Assembly: GCA_018969805.1 (NCBI GenBank)
Contig: JAGWXQ010000023.1
Span: 1 to 10,775, forward strand
Reading direction: 5' to 3'
From: Paenibacillaceae bacterium
Lineage (GTDB): Bacteria > Bacillota > Bacilli > Paenibacillales > YIM-B00363
DNA: 10,775 nt
Shown here: piece by piece, positions 1 to 6,417 of the stretch
How positions within the stretch are numbered: the first letter of the stretch is position 1
Layout: each line of letters begins with the position of its first letter
Translations under genes and position numbers: made by a program
Notes under the pieces: generated by a model
Database searches by the model: none
Told to the model about the DNA's origin: nothing
The model's input: only the letters and a program-made list of their open reading frames with translations

Positions 1-1106
1 AGTCGTTTCCCCAGCGCAATCCAGAGGAGTCGTCGATCGAGCGCGTCGTGCGCGGATCGCGGGATGGCTTTATCGAGACGATGCTGACAAACGTCACTTT
101 GCTGCGGAGGCGTGTGCGCGACGCCCAGCTGCGCATCGAAGCCGTGACGGTCGGTACGCGCACGCGCACGGACGTCGCGATCGCCTACATCGCGGACATC
201 GCCGATCCAAAGCTCATCGCGCTCGTGCGGGACAAGCTCGCCCACATTTGCGTCGATGGCATCGCGATGGCAGACAAGGAGCTCGAGGAAGCGATGATCG
301 GCACACGGTGGAACCCGTTCCCGACCGTACGGTATACGGAGCGTCCTGACGTCGCGACGGCGCACGTGTTGGAGGGGCACGTCTGTTTGTTTGTCGATAC
401 GAGCCCGAGCGTGATGGTGCTGCCGACGACGTTTTTTCACCACATCCAGCATGCGGAGGAGTCGCGACAGACACCGTTTATCGGGACATATTTGCGATGG
501 GTGCGTTTTTTTGGGATTTGGGCGTCGATCTTTTTGCTTCCACTGTGGTTTTTGTTTGTCGCGCATCCAGAGTTGCGCCCTGAGGGGCTTGATTTTTTGG
601 GTCCACAGCAGACGGGGCGCATTCCGCTGATCGCACAATTTTTGTTTGTCGAGATCGGTGTTGATTTGATGCGTCTGGCAGCGATTCATACGCCGACACC
701 GCTGGCGACGGCGATGGGGCTTGTGGCGGCGATTTTGATCGGTGATGTGGCGATCAAGGCAGGGTTGTTGATCAATGAAGTCATTTTGTACATGGCAGTC
801 GCGGCGATCGGGATGTTTGCGACACCGAGCTATGAGCTTGGGCTCGCAAATAGGGTGATGCGCATCGCGCTGTTGTTGCTCGTTGGGATATGGGGCATAC
901 CGGGGCTCGTCTGGGGGACTACGCTCGTGTTGTTGTTGTTTATTGCGCAGCGATCGTTTCATATGCCGTACTTTTGGCCGCTTGTGCCGTTTCATCCGCG
1001 TGCGCTGCTCGACATTGTGCTGCGACGCCCGTTTTTGGCGCACCATACGCGCATGATCGTGCCGCAGTCGCAAGACCGTACGCGCATGCCTCGTGTTCAG
1101 TCGTGA
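1..1106 (+). CDS. spoVAF: Spore germination protein SpoVAF (GerA-type A subunit family), 5' end cut off by window
   Basis: The frame is open from base 3 with no start inside the window, so about 367 C-terminal residues are present; the B. subtilis protein is near 490, so roughly 120 are missing. The family-typical stretch VVRGSRDGFIET lies just after the window edge, followed by LLRRRVRD, RTDVAIAYIADIADP, WNPFPTVRYTERPDVA and HVCLFVDTSPS, all characteristic of the soluble half of GerA/SpoVAF proteins. The second half carries hydrophobic membrane segments, including the one around FFGIWASIFLLPLWFLFV and those following AAIHTPTPLATA, and ends with a short basic cytoplasmic tail. SpoVAF works with the SpoVA proteins, which move dipicolinic acid in spores, in the spore inner membrane. 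The neighbour lysA also follows spoVAF in B. subtilis, which supports this name over a generic GerA subunit. The TGA stop shares its A with the lysA start codon. Confidence 0.92.
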   Translation, partial: SFPQRNPEESSIERVVRGSRDGFIETMLTNVTLLRRRVRDAQLRIEAVTVGTRTRTDVAIAYIADIADPKLIALVRDKLAHICVDGIAMADKELEEAMIGTRWNPFPTVRYTERPDVATAHVLEGHVCLFVDTSPSVMVLPTTFFHHIQHAEESRQTPFIGTYLRWVRFFGIWASIFLLPLWFLFVAHPELRPEGLDFLGPQQTGRIPLIAQFLFVEIGVDLMRLAAIHTPTPLATAMGLVAAILIGDVAIKAGLLINEVILYMAVAAIGMFATPSYELGLANRVMRIALLLLVGIWGIPGLVWGTTLVLLLFIAQRSFHMPYFWPLVPFHPRALLDIVLRRPFLAHHTRMIVPQSQDRTRMPRVQS

Positions 1107-2416
1107 TGTATGGTACACTAGAGCAGACTTTGGACATAAAGAGGGATCGTGTGCATATTGGGGGGATACCAGTGCGTACGCTCGTGGCGATGTACGGCAC
1201 GCCACTGTACGTCATCGATGAGGAAGCCGTGCGTGCACAGTGCCGTGCGTTTCATCGTGCGTTTGCTGCGACGGGAGTGCGCTATGACATCTCGTATGCG
1301 AGCAAGGCGATGTGCATTCAAGCGCTGTGCCGTATCGTTGCACAAGAGCAGCTGTCGCTTGATGTCGTCTCTGCGGGGGAGTTGCATACGGCGCTGTCTG
1401 CGGGTGTTGATGCGGCGCGCATCCATCTGCATGGCAACAACAAGTCGGAGCACGAGCTGTATACTGCGGTGCGTGCAGGTGTGGGCTACATTGTCGTCGA
1501 TCATTTTGATGAGATTGAAGCATTGGAGCGCATCGCCGCGTCGCTTTCGTGCACGGTACACGTGATGGTGCGGCTGACGCCGGGCGTAGTGCCCCATACG
1601 CATGCGTCCATTGCTACAGGGCAAGACGATTCGAAGTTTGGCTTCCAGCTGCGTGGGGGCATTGCATTGGAAGCTGCGCGGCGCATCGTGCGGGCACCGC
1701 ACTTGGTGCTGCACGGTGTACACGTGCACATCGGGTCACAGCTGATGGATGCGGCACCGTACGTGCAAGCGGTATCGCGCATTGCAGAGTTTGTGCGCGC
1801 GATGGACGATGCGCTCGGTGTGTCTGTGGGACATATCAATGTGGGTGGAGGCTTTGGGATCCAGTACACGCACGATGACCATCCAGACGACATTTCGGAT
1901 ACGGTCAGGGCGCTTGTGCGCGCGGCGCAGGAGGCATTTGGCGATGCGATGCCGGTCATCGGCATTGAGCCAGGACGCAGCATCGTCGGTGCAGCGGGGA
2001 CGACGGTGTATACGGTCGGTGCGATCAAGCGCATCCCAGGTGTGCGCACGTACGTCACGGTCGATGGGGGGATGACGGACAATCCGCGTCCTGCGCTGTA
2101 CGGATCGACGTATCGTGCGGCGCTCATTGCGCACGACGACAGACACAGTACGGATACAGAAGTCGTCACGATTGCAGGCAAGTGTTGCGAAAGTGGGGAC
2201 GTGTTGTTGCGGGATGTGGCGTTGCCCCGCGTGCACGTCGGCGATTGGATTGCGGTGCACGATACGGGTGCGTACAATTACGCGATGGCGAGCAACTACA
2301 ACCGCTTTCCCCGTCCTGCCGTCGTACTCGTGTGCGGAGGGGTGAGTGGTGTGGTCGTCGTGCGCGAGACGGTCGAGGACGTCGTGCGGCTCGATCGGAT
2401 GCCGCCTTGGCTGTAG
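1106..2416 (+). CDS. lysA: Diaminopimelate decarboxylase
   Basis: LysA decarboxylates meso-diaminopimelate to L-lysine, the last step of lysine synthesis, using pyridoxal phosphate in the cytosol. The 436-residue product has the normal length. The fold-III PLP barrel starts with YASK, whose Lys67 is the expected cofactor lysine; HGNNKS (109-114), HIGSQ (208-212), GGGFG (247-251) and EPGRS (288-292) bind phosphate and substrate. The second domain contributes KCCESGD (359-365), with the active-site Cys and Glu, and DTGAYNYAMASNYN (386-399). I chose ATG 1106 because its N-terminus (MYGT..., then HIGGIPVRTL and YGTPLYV) aligns with B. subtilis LysA; an upstream GTG at 890 only adds an out-of-frame reading of spoVAF. 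No clear ribosome binding site precedes 1106, so coupling to spoVAF through the overlap (TGATG) is likely. Confidence 0.95.
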   Translation: MYGTLEQTLDIKRDRVHIGGIPVRTLVAMYGTPLYVIDEEAVRAQCRAFHRAFAATGVRYDISYASKAMCIQALCRIVAQEQLSLDVVSAGELHTALSAGVDAARIHLHGNNKSEHELYTAVRAGVGYIVVDHFDEIEALERIAASLSCTVHVMVRLTPGVVPHTHASIATGQDDSKFGFQLRGGIALEAARRIVRAPHLVLHGVHVHIGSQLMDAAPYVQAVSRIAEFVRAMDDALGVSVGHINVGGGFGIQYTHDDHPDDISDTVRALVRAAQEAFGDAMPVIGIEPGRSIVGAAGTTVYTVGAIKRIPGVRTYVTVDGGMTDNPRPALYGSTYRAALIAHDDRHSTDTEVVTIAGKCCESGDVLLRDVALPRVHVGDWIAVHDTGAYNYAMASNYNRFPRPAVVLVCGGVSGVVVVRETVEDVVRLDRMPPWL

Positions 2417-2431
2417 CGGGGTGTGGTGTCG

Positions 2432-2460
2432 TTGCACCGCGCATGCATATCGTTTACAAT
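2432..2460 (+). promoter_or_regulatory. Probable sigma-A promoter for ppiB
   Basis: A -35-like TTGCAC (2432-2437) lies exactly 17 bases before a good -10, TACAAT (2455-2460, five of six consensus bases). Transcription would start near 2467, upstream of the ppiB ribosome binding site (AGAGGGGG, 2479-2486). It fills the 80-base gap after lysA, the only real break between lysA and ppiB. The -35 is weak (three of six), so this is a moderate call. Confidence 0.45.
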
Positions 2461-2496
2461 GTATAGGATGGCGCTTATAGAGGGGGCATACGATTC

Positions 2497-2961
2497 GTGG
2501 AGACATTACCATCGTCGATCGCGACGATCGAGCTAGAAGATGGCGCATGTGTGCGCATTACGCTGTGTGATGAGGACGCACCGCGCACGGTAGCCAATTT
2601 TACGAAGCTCGCCAACGACGGGTTTTACGACGGTTTGACGTTTCATCGCGTCATTCCGGGTTTTGTCGCGCAAGGAGGATGTCCGCTTGGGACGGGGGCA
2701 GGAGGTCCTGGATACAAGATCGATTGTGAGATCAACGCCAACCGCCACGAGCGCGGGGTGCTGGCGATGGCGCATGCGGGCAAAAATACGGGTGGTAGTC
2801 AGTTTTACATCACGTTTTCCCCGCAGCCACATCTCGACGGAGTGCATACGGTGTTTGGGCGTGTCACGGATGGGATGGATGCGGTCGATGCATTGCGCCC
2901 GCGTGCGGTCATGAAGCGGGTGCGTGTGACACGGGGCGAGGTGCTTGGACACGGTGCCTGA
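2497..2961 (+). CDS. ppiB: Cyclophilin-type peptidyl-prolyl cis-trans isomerase
   Basis: The protein of 154 residues is a compact single-domain cyclophilin that speeds cis-trans isomerisation of prolyl bonds during folding. There is no signal peptide, so it is cytosolic. The signature FHRVIPGFVAQGG (49-61) carries catalytic Arg51 and Gln59; HAGKNTGGSQFYITF (93-107) and HLDGVHTVFGRV (112-123) complete the active-site wall, with His117 matching His126 of human CypA. The position of human Trp121 is His112, as in many bacterial cyclophilins with low cyclosporin affinity (family knowledge). The start is GTG 2497, ten bases after the purine-rich AGAGGGGG. lysA followed by ppiB is also the B. subtilis order. 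The 3' end overlaps the next gene. Confidence 0.94.
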   Translation: METLPSSIATIELEDGACVRITLCDEDAPRTVANFTKLANDGFYDGLTFHRVIPGFVAQGGCPLGTGAGGPGYKIDCEINANRHERGVLAMAHAGKNTGGSQFYITFSPQPHLDGVHTVFGRVTDGMDAVDALRPRAVMKRVRVTRGEVLGHGA

Positions 2962-3607
2962 GCGCGTCGTGTCTTTGTTTGGTTGGGCGCGGGATCGTTC
3001 GGACGATCAAGAGCAGCGCATGCGCCGATCGCTGCATACGCCGATTGATGGGGACGCGCACGCGCTGTGTGTGCGGGCGATGGAGGCTCCTTTACAGGAG
3101 CAGTTGTTTTTGGCGGAGCAAGTGCGTTGGTTGGACGACGCGTCGGTCGTGCCGATCGTGTGTGCATGGATGCGTGCGCACGGGGCGAAGTTGCCTGGGG
3201 CGGTGCGGTATGCGTGGCTTTTGGCGATGCGGATGATTGGTGGACGTGGGCTATGTACGTGGGATGGCGGTGCAGTGCGCATCGAAGACGTGCCGCGATG
3301 TATGGAGGAGCATACGGAGGCGGTACAGGATGTAGCACGGCGCGTGTGTGGCGTGATGGAGACGCGCGATGCGGTGCTTGCGTCGTTTGTCGTCCCGACG
3401 TGGAGTGTGTTCGTGCAGCACGCGTACGGGACGCGTGCTATGGAGGACGTTCGTGAAGACACGGTCGCTGTATGGGCAGCCGCAGTGCACGTTGTCGTCA
3501 TGCGCATGTTGTATGCACAGTGTGGTGTTGCCGCAGTGTGTGCGCTGTACGGTGCGATCGATGTGGAGCAAGTGGAGCTTGCGATCGACGCGATGCGCGC
3601 GTTGTGA
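2945..3607 (+). CDS. Conserved helical protein upstream of tig, possibly YsoA-like
   Basis: A 220-residue protein, predicted helical, with no signal peptide or clear membrane segment. I do not recognise it with certainty. Two stretches recall the C-terminal half of YsoA, a larger TPR-containing protein encoded just upstream of tig in B. subtilis: EQLFLAEQVRWLDD (52-65) followed by a hydrophobic helix, and the tail from VWAAAVHVVVMRM (176-188) to the end. The position before tig fits. If this is right, the N-terminal TPR part is absent here. The tail also resembles the end of the DUF6398 family by eye, so the assignment is open. The start is uncertain: TTG 2945 (used here) lies close behind GGGGCGAGG (2933-2941), and GTG 2954 is equally possible. 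Both overlap ppiB, indicating co-transcription and coupling. It is unusually rich in Ala, Val, Met and Cys. Confidence 0.72.
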   Translation: MDTVPERVVSLFGWARDRSDDQEQRMRRSLHTPIDGDAHALCVRAMEAPLQEQLFLAEQVRWLDDASVVPIVCAWMRAHGAKLPGAVRYAWLLAMRMIGGRGLCTWDGGAVRIEDVPRCMEEHTEAVQDVARRVCGVMETRDAVLASFVVPTWSVFVQHAYGTRAMEDVREDTVAVWAAAVHVVVMRMLYAQCGVAAVCALYGAIDVEQVELAIDAMRAL

Positions 3608-3647
3608 TCGGACATCGCGTTTTGAGAGGCAAAGGGGGACGGGTTTT

Positions 3648-5330
3648 GTGACGACGCAGTTGGGCACTACGCAAGACGTTGTAGACGACATCGGGATTCA
3701 AGGGGAACAATTGGACGAGCAGCAAGACAGCGTACCAGCGGATACGCAAAGAATACAAGAGGTGTTCAAAAACGTTGTCGATCGCACGTTGGCGGACATT
3801 GACGCGCAGCCGTTTGGGCCGTCGGACGCCTTGTTGGCCACATTGAGCACGTACGTGTCGGATTCAGAACAAGTGACGCGGGAATGGAAACGCACCGAAC
3901 ACCACTTTGCGTATGAATACACAATTCGTATCGGTCCAGAGACGATTGCACAGACGGTACAAAGAAGCTATAAAAAGAAGATTGCAAATAGTAATTTTGC
4001 AGGATTTAGAAGAGGAAAAATCCCATTTCCGATCTTTTTGCAGCGCGTAGGGAAGACCGCTTTTTATAAAGAAATACAGGAAGAGATTTTGGGCGAGGAA
4101 TACGTATTTGTTCGCAAATCGCTCAAGAAGTATACGATATTGAATGCGGAAGTACAATCGTCGTCGTTCACAGATGAAGAAGGATTGGTATGCACGATCG
4201 TGATGATGTTGAACCCACCGGTCGTGATGCCCGATGAGCAACAATTTGTTCTCCCGCACATTCCGGAGCAAAACCTCGACGTGGAGACCGCGATTTGGGA
4301 GCAATCCATTTTGTCAAGGCGGGCTTTTCACGTTGATCAACGTGGAGCACGCGTATCCGATGCTGTCGCACAACAATTTGACCAGGTATTGGTGCAATGC
4401 ATCATCGCGCACCGGGTACAAAACGGTGGAGGTCGTTCGGACGAGGATGCACAATCGGTGTTTGAATGGCCTGCTTCTGCGTGTGTGCAAGATGTGCACA
4501 AAGAAGTGGAGATCGCGTTGATCGACTTGCGCAACCCGTTTGTGCACGCGTGCATCGGACGACGGGAGCAGTCGGCGTTTTTCGTAGACATCGACTTGCA
4601 TGATCCGAATTACGCATCGCCGATTACGATACTTGGAGGGCTGATGCACTTTTTGTCGTCACATCTTATGAATACGCGTGTTGATTTATGTGACGAAAAA
4701 TCCAGCAATGTAGTTACCGTGGCGGTGTTGATCAAAGAAATTCATCGACTGCCTCCCGAAATGGTCGAGGACATCAAACAAATCGGTACAACAGACGAGG
4801 GCACGGAGGGAATCACTGAGTATCTGAACTTCAGAGTACACATTCATTTTGAAAATGCTCGGTTCCAAGCGTTCGTTCATGCCTTGATCAAGCAGAGCTC
4901 GTTTATGTATTCGCGCAGCGTATTTATCCAAGCAGCAGAACATTTGGAGTGGCGGTTGTTGTTTATCGGTGTCTTTATGAAAGAGCATTTTTTGGATTTT
5001 GATCAAAGGGATGCTTCTTTTATTGATGGTTTGCAACGCATGCTTGAGCGCATACTCATGTACGAAATGAAATTGGCCATGCTCTGCAATGAAGTGATGG
5101 CTCGGAGAAATCTACAGATGTCTGTGGACGTATCGGGTGTCGATCTGAGCCGTATTGAACCGATCAAAGAGTTGCTCTTACAAGATCAATACGGGTCGTT
5201 GCAAATAGAATGTTTGAGGGTGATGTACAAAATCGACAAAGCGTCGGCTGCGCGGGACATCTTGTCTAAGATCATCGCGATGCAGGCGGTCGGATCGGAT
5301 ATAGACAAACGATTGTTTGCAAAGTCTTAA
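3648..5330 (+). CDS. tig: Divergent, extended trigger factor (ribosome-associated chaperone)
   Basis: Trigger factor binds the large ribosomal subunit at the exit tunnel and shields nascent chains. The 560-residue product keeps the ribosome-docking signature GFRRGKIP (119-126) inside a recognisable N-terminal domain (about 80-190: QRSYKKKIANSNFAGFRRGKIP then LQRVGKTAFYKEIQEEIL). It is much longer than the usual 430 or so, because of about 75 acidic, Gln-rich residues before that domain and extra sequence around 225-285. The isomerase domain is barely visible: PITILGGLMHFLSSHL (325-340) sits where families have a LGSGxFIPGFE-like motif, and KEIHRLPPEMVEDI (363-376) matches the link to the C-terminal arm. 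Residues 390-545 look helical, like that arm. I chose GTG 3648, nine bases after AAAGGGGGA (3631-3639); the open frame extends further upstream but only as a shadow of the previous gene. The gene before clpP-clpX is classically tig, supporting the name. Confidence 0.85.
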   Translation: MTTQLGTTQDVVDDIGIQGEQLDEQQDSVPADTQRIQEVFKNVVDRTLADIDAQPFGPSDALLATLSTYVSDSEQVTREWKRTEHHFAYEYTIRIGPETIAQTVQRSYKKKIANSNFAGFRRGKIPFPIFLQRVGKTAFYKEIQEEILGEEYVFVRKSLKKYTILNAEVQSSSFTDEEGLVCTIVMMLNPPVVMPDEQQFVLPHIPEQNLDVETAIWEQSILSRRAFHVDQRGARVSDAVAQQFDQVLVQCIIAHRVQNGGGRSDEDAQSVFEWPASACVQDVHKEVEIALIDLRNPFVHACIGRREQSAFFVDIDLHDPNYASPITILGGLMHFLSSHLMNTRVDLCDEKSSNVVTVAVLIKEIHRLPPEMVEDIKQIGTTDEGTEGITEYLNFRVHIHFENARFQAFVHALIKQSSFMYSRSVFIQAAEHLEWRLLFIGVFMKEHFLDFDQRDASFIDGLQRMLERILMYEMKLAMLCNEVMARRNLQMSVDVSGVDLSRIEPIKELLLQDQYGSLQIECLRVMYKIDKASAARDILSKIIAMQAVGSDIDKRLFAKS

Positions 5331-5331
5331 T

Positions 5332-5447
5332 GCGCATCCCTTAGGGAAAACAGCTTGATGCGCCGGGCACGCAAAAGGCGTTTTTGCGAAACGGATCGAT
5401 GGATGGTTCGGATGGAGGGCTACAGCAAACGTGTCCAGTCGGACACG
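5332..5447. repeat. Cluster of three perfect 7-bp inverted repeats after tig
   Basis: Within 116 bases there are three perfect hairpin-forming inverted repeats: GCGCATC (5332-5338) with GATGCGC (5357-5363); CGCAAAA (5370-5376) with TTTTGCG (5382-5388); and CGTGTCC (5430-5436) with GGACACG (5441-5447). Their loops are 18, 5 and 4 bases. The second overlaps a weak terminator-like arrangement, CGCC (5361-5364) with GGCG (5377-5380) followed by five T (5381-5385), which could end tig transcription. None is a textbook terminator. The first covers the start codon of the doubtful ORF at 5358. Confidence 0.6.
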
Positions 5448-5681
5448 GTGTGCAGCAATCGATCGTACGAAACCATTTTTTTCGGGACCAGTATGCGATA
5501 CACGTGTGTCCATAACGATGTGCCGCGTACGACCAAACATGTGATGAGGCAAGCGTGCACGCCGTCTTTGTGCTTGGGGCTTCTCGAGGACAGCCCATCT
5601 GTTTTCGTTTTGCGCGGGGTGCCGCTGCACAAACCCATTTTTGGAAACGTGCCCGTGGCGATGGTGCGTTTTGCAGCGTGA
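5358..5681 (+). CDS. Doubtful small ORF between tig and clpP
   Basis: A 107-residue open frame could encode a basic protein (MRRARKRRF near the start) with scattered Cys and a hydrophobic end (RGVPLHKPIFGNVPVAMVRF). I recognise no domain, signal peptide or membrane segment. A TTG (5355) directly precedes the ATG; the only upstream purine run is TTAGGGAAAA (5341-5350), a weak ribosome binding site. In favour: it fills the gap neatly, its third positions look like those of neighbours, and its TGA lies within the clpP promoter -35. Against: the opposite strand is equally open here, and three strong inverted repeats lie in the first third. It may be a lineage-specific gene, a decayed one, or non-coding. 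Confidence 0.3.
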   Translation: MRRARKRRFCETDRWMVRMEGYSKRVQSDTVCSNRSYETIFFGTSMRYTCVHNDVPRTTKHVMRQACTPSLCLGLLEDSPSVFVLRGVPLHKPIFGNVPVAMVRFAA

Positions 5682-5706
5682 CAAGAGGGAGAACGTATGG
5701 TACACT
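5678..5706 (+). promoter_or_regulatory. Sigma-A promoter for clpP (extended -10)
   Basis: GTGACA (5678-5683, five of six -35 bases) is followed after exactly 17 bases by TACACT (5701-5706, four of six), preceded by TG at the extended -10 position. Transcription would begin about 5713, giving a short leader before the clpP start at 5741. I see no CtsR heptad repeat (GGTCAAA type) and no CIRCE element nearby, so classic Firmicute heat-shock control of clpP is not visible. Confidence 0.6.
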
Positions 5707-5740
5707 GATCGCATGTGGAGCCCAAAGGGAGTGACGTTCG

Positions 5741-6331
5741 TTGAACTTAGTGCCGATCGTCGTCGAGCAGACGAGCAGAGGAGAGCGGTCATACGACATT
5801 TATTCGCGATTGCTCAAAGACCGTATTATTTTTTTGGGGAGCGCAATAGATGACGATGTCGCCAATGCGGTTATTGCGCAGTTGTTGTTTTTGGCTGCCG
5901 AAGATGCGGAGAAAGACATTTTTTTGTACATCCACTCTCCAGGAGGTTCAGTTACGGCGGGTTTGGGCATATACGATACGATGCAGTACATTAAGCCAGC
6001 GGTATCGACGATTTGCGTCGGGCTCGCTGCAAGTATGGGGTCGTTGTTGCTTACAGCTGGGGCAAAAGGGAAGCGGTATGCGTTGCCAAACAGTGAAGTG
6101 ATGATTCATCAGCCGCTCGGTGGGGTGCGTGGTCAAGCGGCGGACATCAAAATCCACGCCGATTGGATTATGGCGACGAAGAAAAAGCTCAATGACATGT
6201 ACGTGCACCATACGGGGCAACCGTTTGACAAAATTGAGCGAGATACGGATCGCGACTTTTTTATGAGTGCTGCGGATGCCCAAGCGTACGGCCTTATTGA
6301 CCAAGTCATCACATCAAGTGTAGGGCGGTAG
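5741..6331 (+). CDS. clpP: ATP-dependent Clp protease proteolytic subunit
   Basis: ClpP is the serine peptidase that forms a double heptameric barrel and degrades proteins fed by ClpX or ClpC. The 196-residue product has the standard length and aligns with B. subtilis ClpP from its first residues (MNLVPIVVEQTSRGERSYDIYSRLLKDRII), which settles the TTG 5741 start; AAAGGGAGTG (about 5724-5733) is the ribosome binding site. The catalytic triad is Ser98 (in GLAASMG), His123 (MIHQP) and Asp172 (RDTDRD). SPGGS (66-70) forms the oxyanion strand. The N-terminus starts with the few residues that are normally processed. It is followed after 86 bases by clpX, its partner, so the pair is probably co-expressed. 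B. subtilis has clpP elsewhere, so tig-clpP-clpX here resembles the order in Clostridia and proteobacteria. Confidence 0.97.
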   Translation: MNLVPIVVEQTSRGERSYDIYSRLLKDRIIFLGSAIDDDVANAVIAQLLFLAAEDAEKDIFLYIHSPGGSVTAGLGIYDTMQYIKPAVSTICVGLAASMGSLLLTAGAKGKRYALPNSEVMIHQPLGGVRGQAADIKIHADWIMATKKKLNDMYVHHTGQPFDKIERDTDRDFFMSAADAQAYGLIDQVITSSVGR

Positions 6332-6368
6332 GCCCGTTTGTGTGCAGTCTGTGGCCGTTGTGCAAACA

Positions 6369-6412
6369 GTGGTGTGCGGAATTTATGACGGCACCACAGT
6401 GCTAGGAGGGGG
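6369..6412 (+). promoter_or_regulatory. Inverted repeat and strong ribosome binding site before clpX
   Basis: In the 86-base clpP-clpX gap, GTGGTG (6369-6374) can pair with CACCAC (6392-6397) across a 17-base loop, ending seven bases before the strong Shine-Dalgarno AGGAGGGGG (6404-6412) of clpX. A second, exclusive pairing is GCCGT (6354-6358) with ACGGC (6388-6392). No T run follows, so this is not an intrinsic terminator. The ribosome binding site is clear; a regulatory role of the hairpin is only a possibility. Confidence 0.4.
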
Positions 6413-6417
6413 CGCGC

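Noticed and set aside
890..1105. Upstream extension of lysA to GTG 890 adding 72 residues
   Set aside because: It lies in a shifted frame of spoVAF, gives low-complexity Ala/Cys-rich sequence, and LysA homology begins at about 1106.
2453..2481. Alternative ppiB promoter TTTACA-17-TATAGA
   Set aside because: Its start would fall downstream of the ppiB ribosome binding site.
3369..3647. Upstream extension of the tig frame to 3369
   Set aside because: It overlaps the preceding gene in another frame and gives Arg/Cys-rich shadow sequence; GTG 3648 has a good ribosome binding site.
5660..5740. CtsR or HrcA (CIRCE) operator at the clpP promoter
   Set aside because: No GGTCAAA-type repeat or TTAGCACTC/GAGTGCTAA arms are present.
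5178..5799. Minus-strand open frames of 152 and 204 codons across the tig-clpP gap
   Set aside because: They run into tig and clpP, which are certain, and show no domain or good start site.
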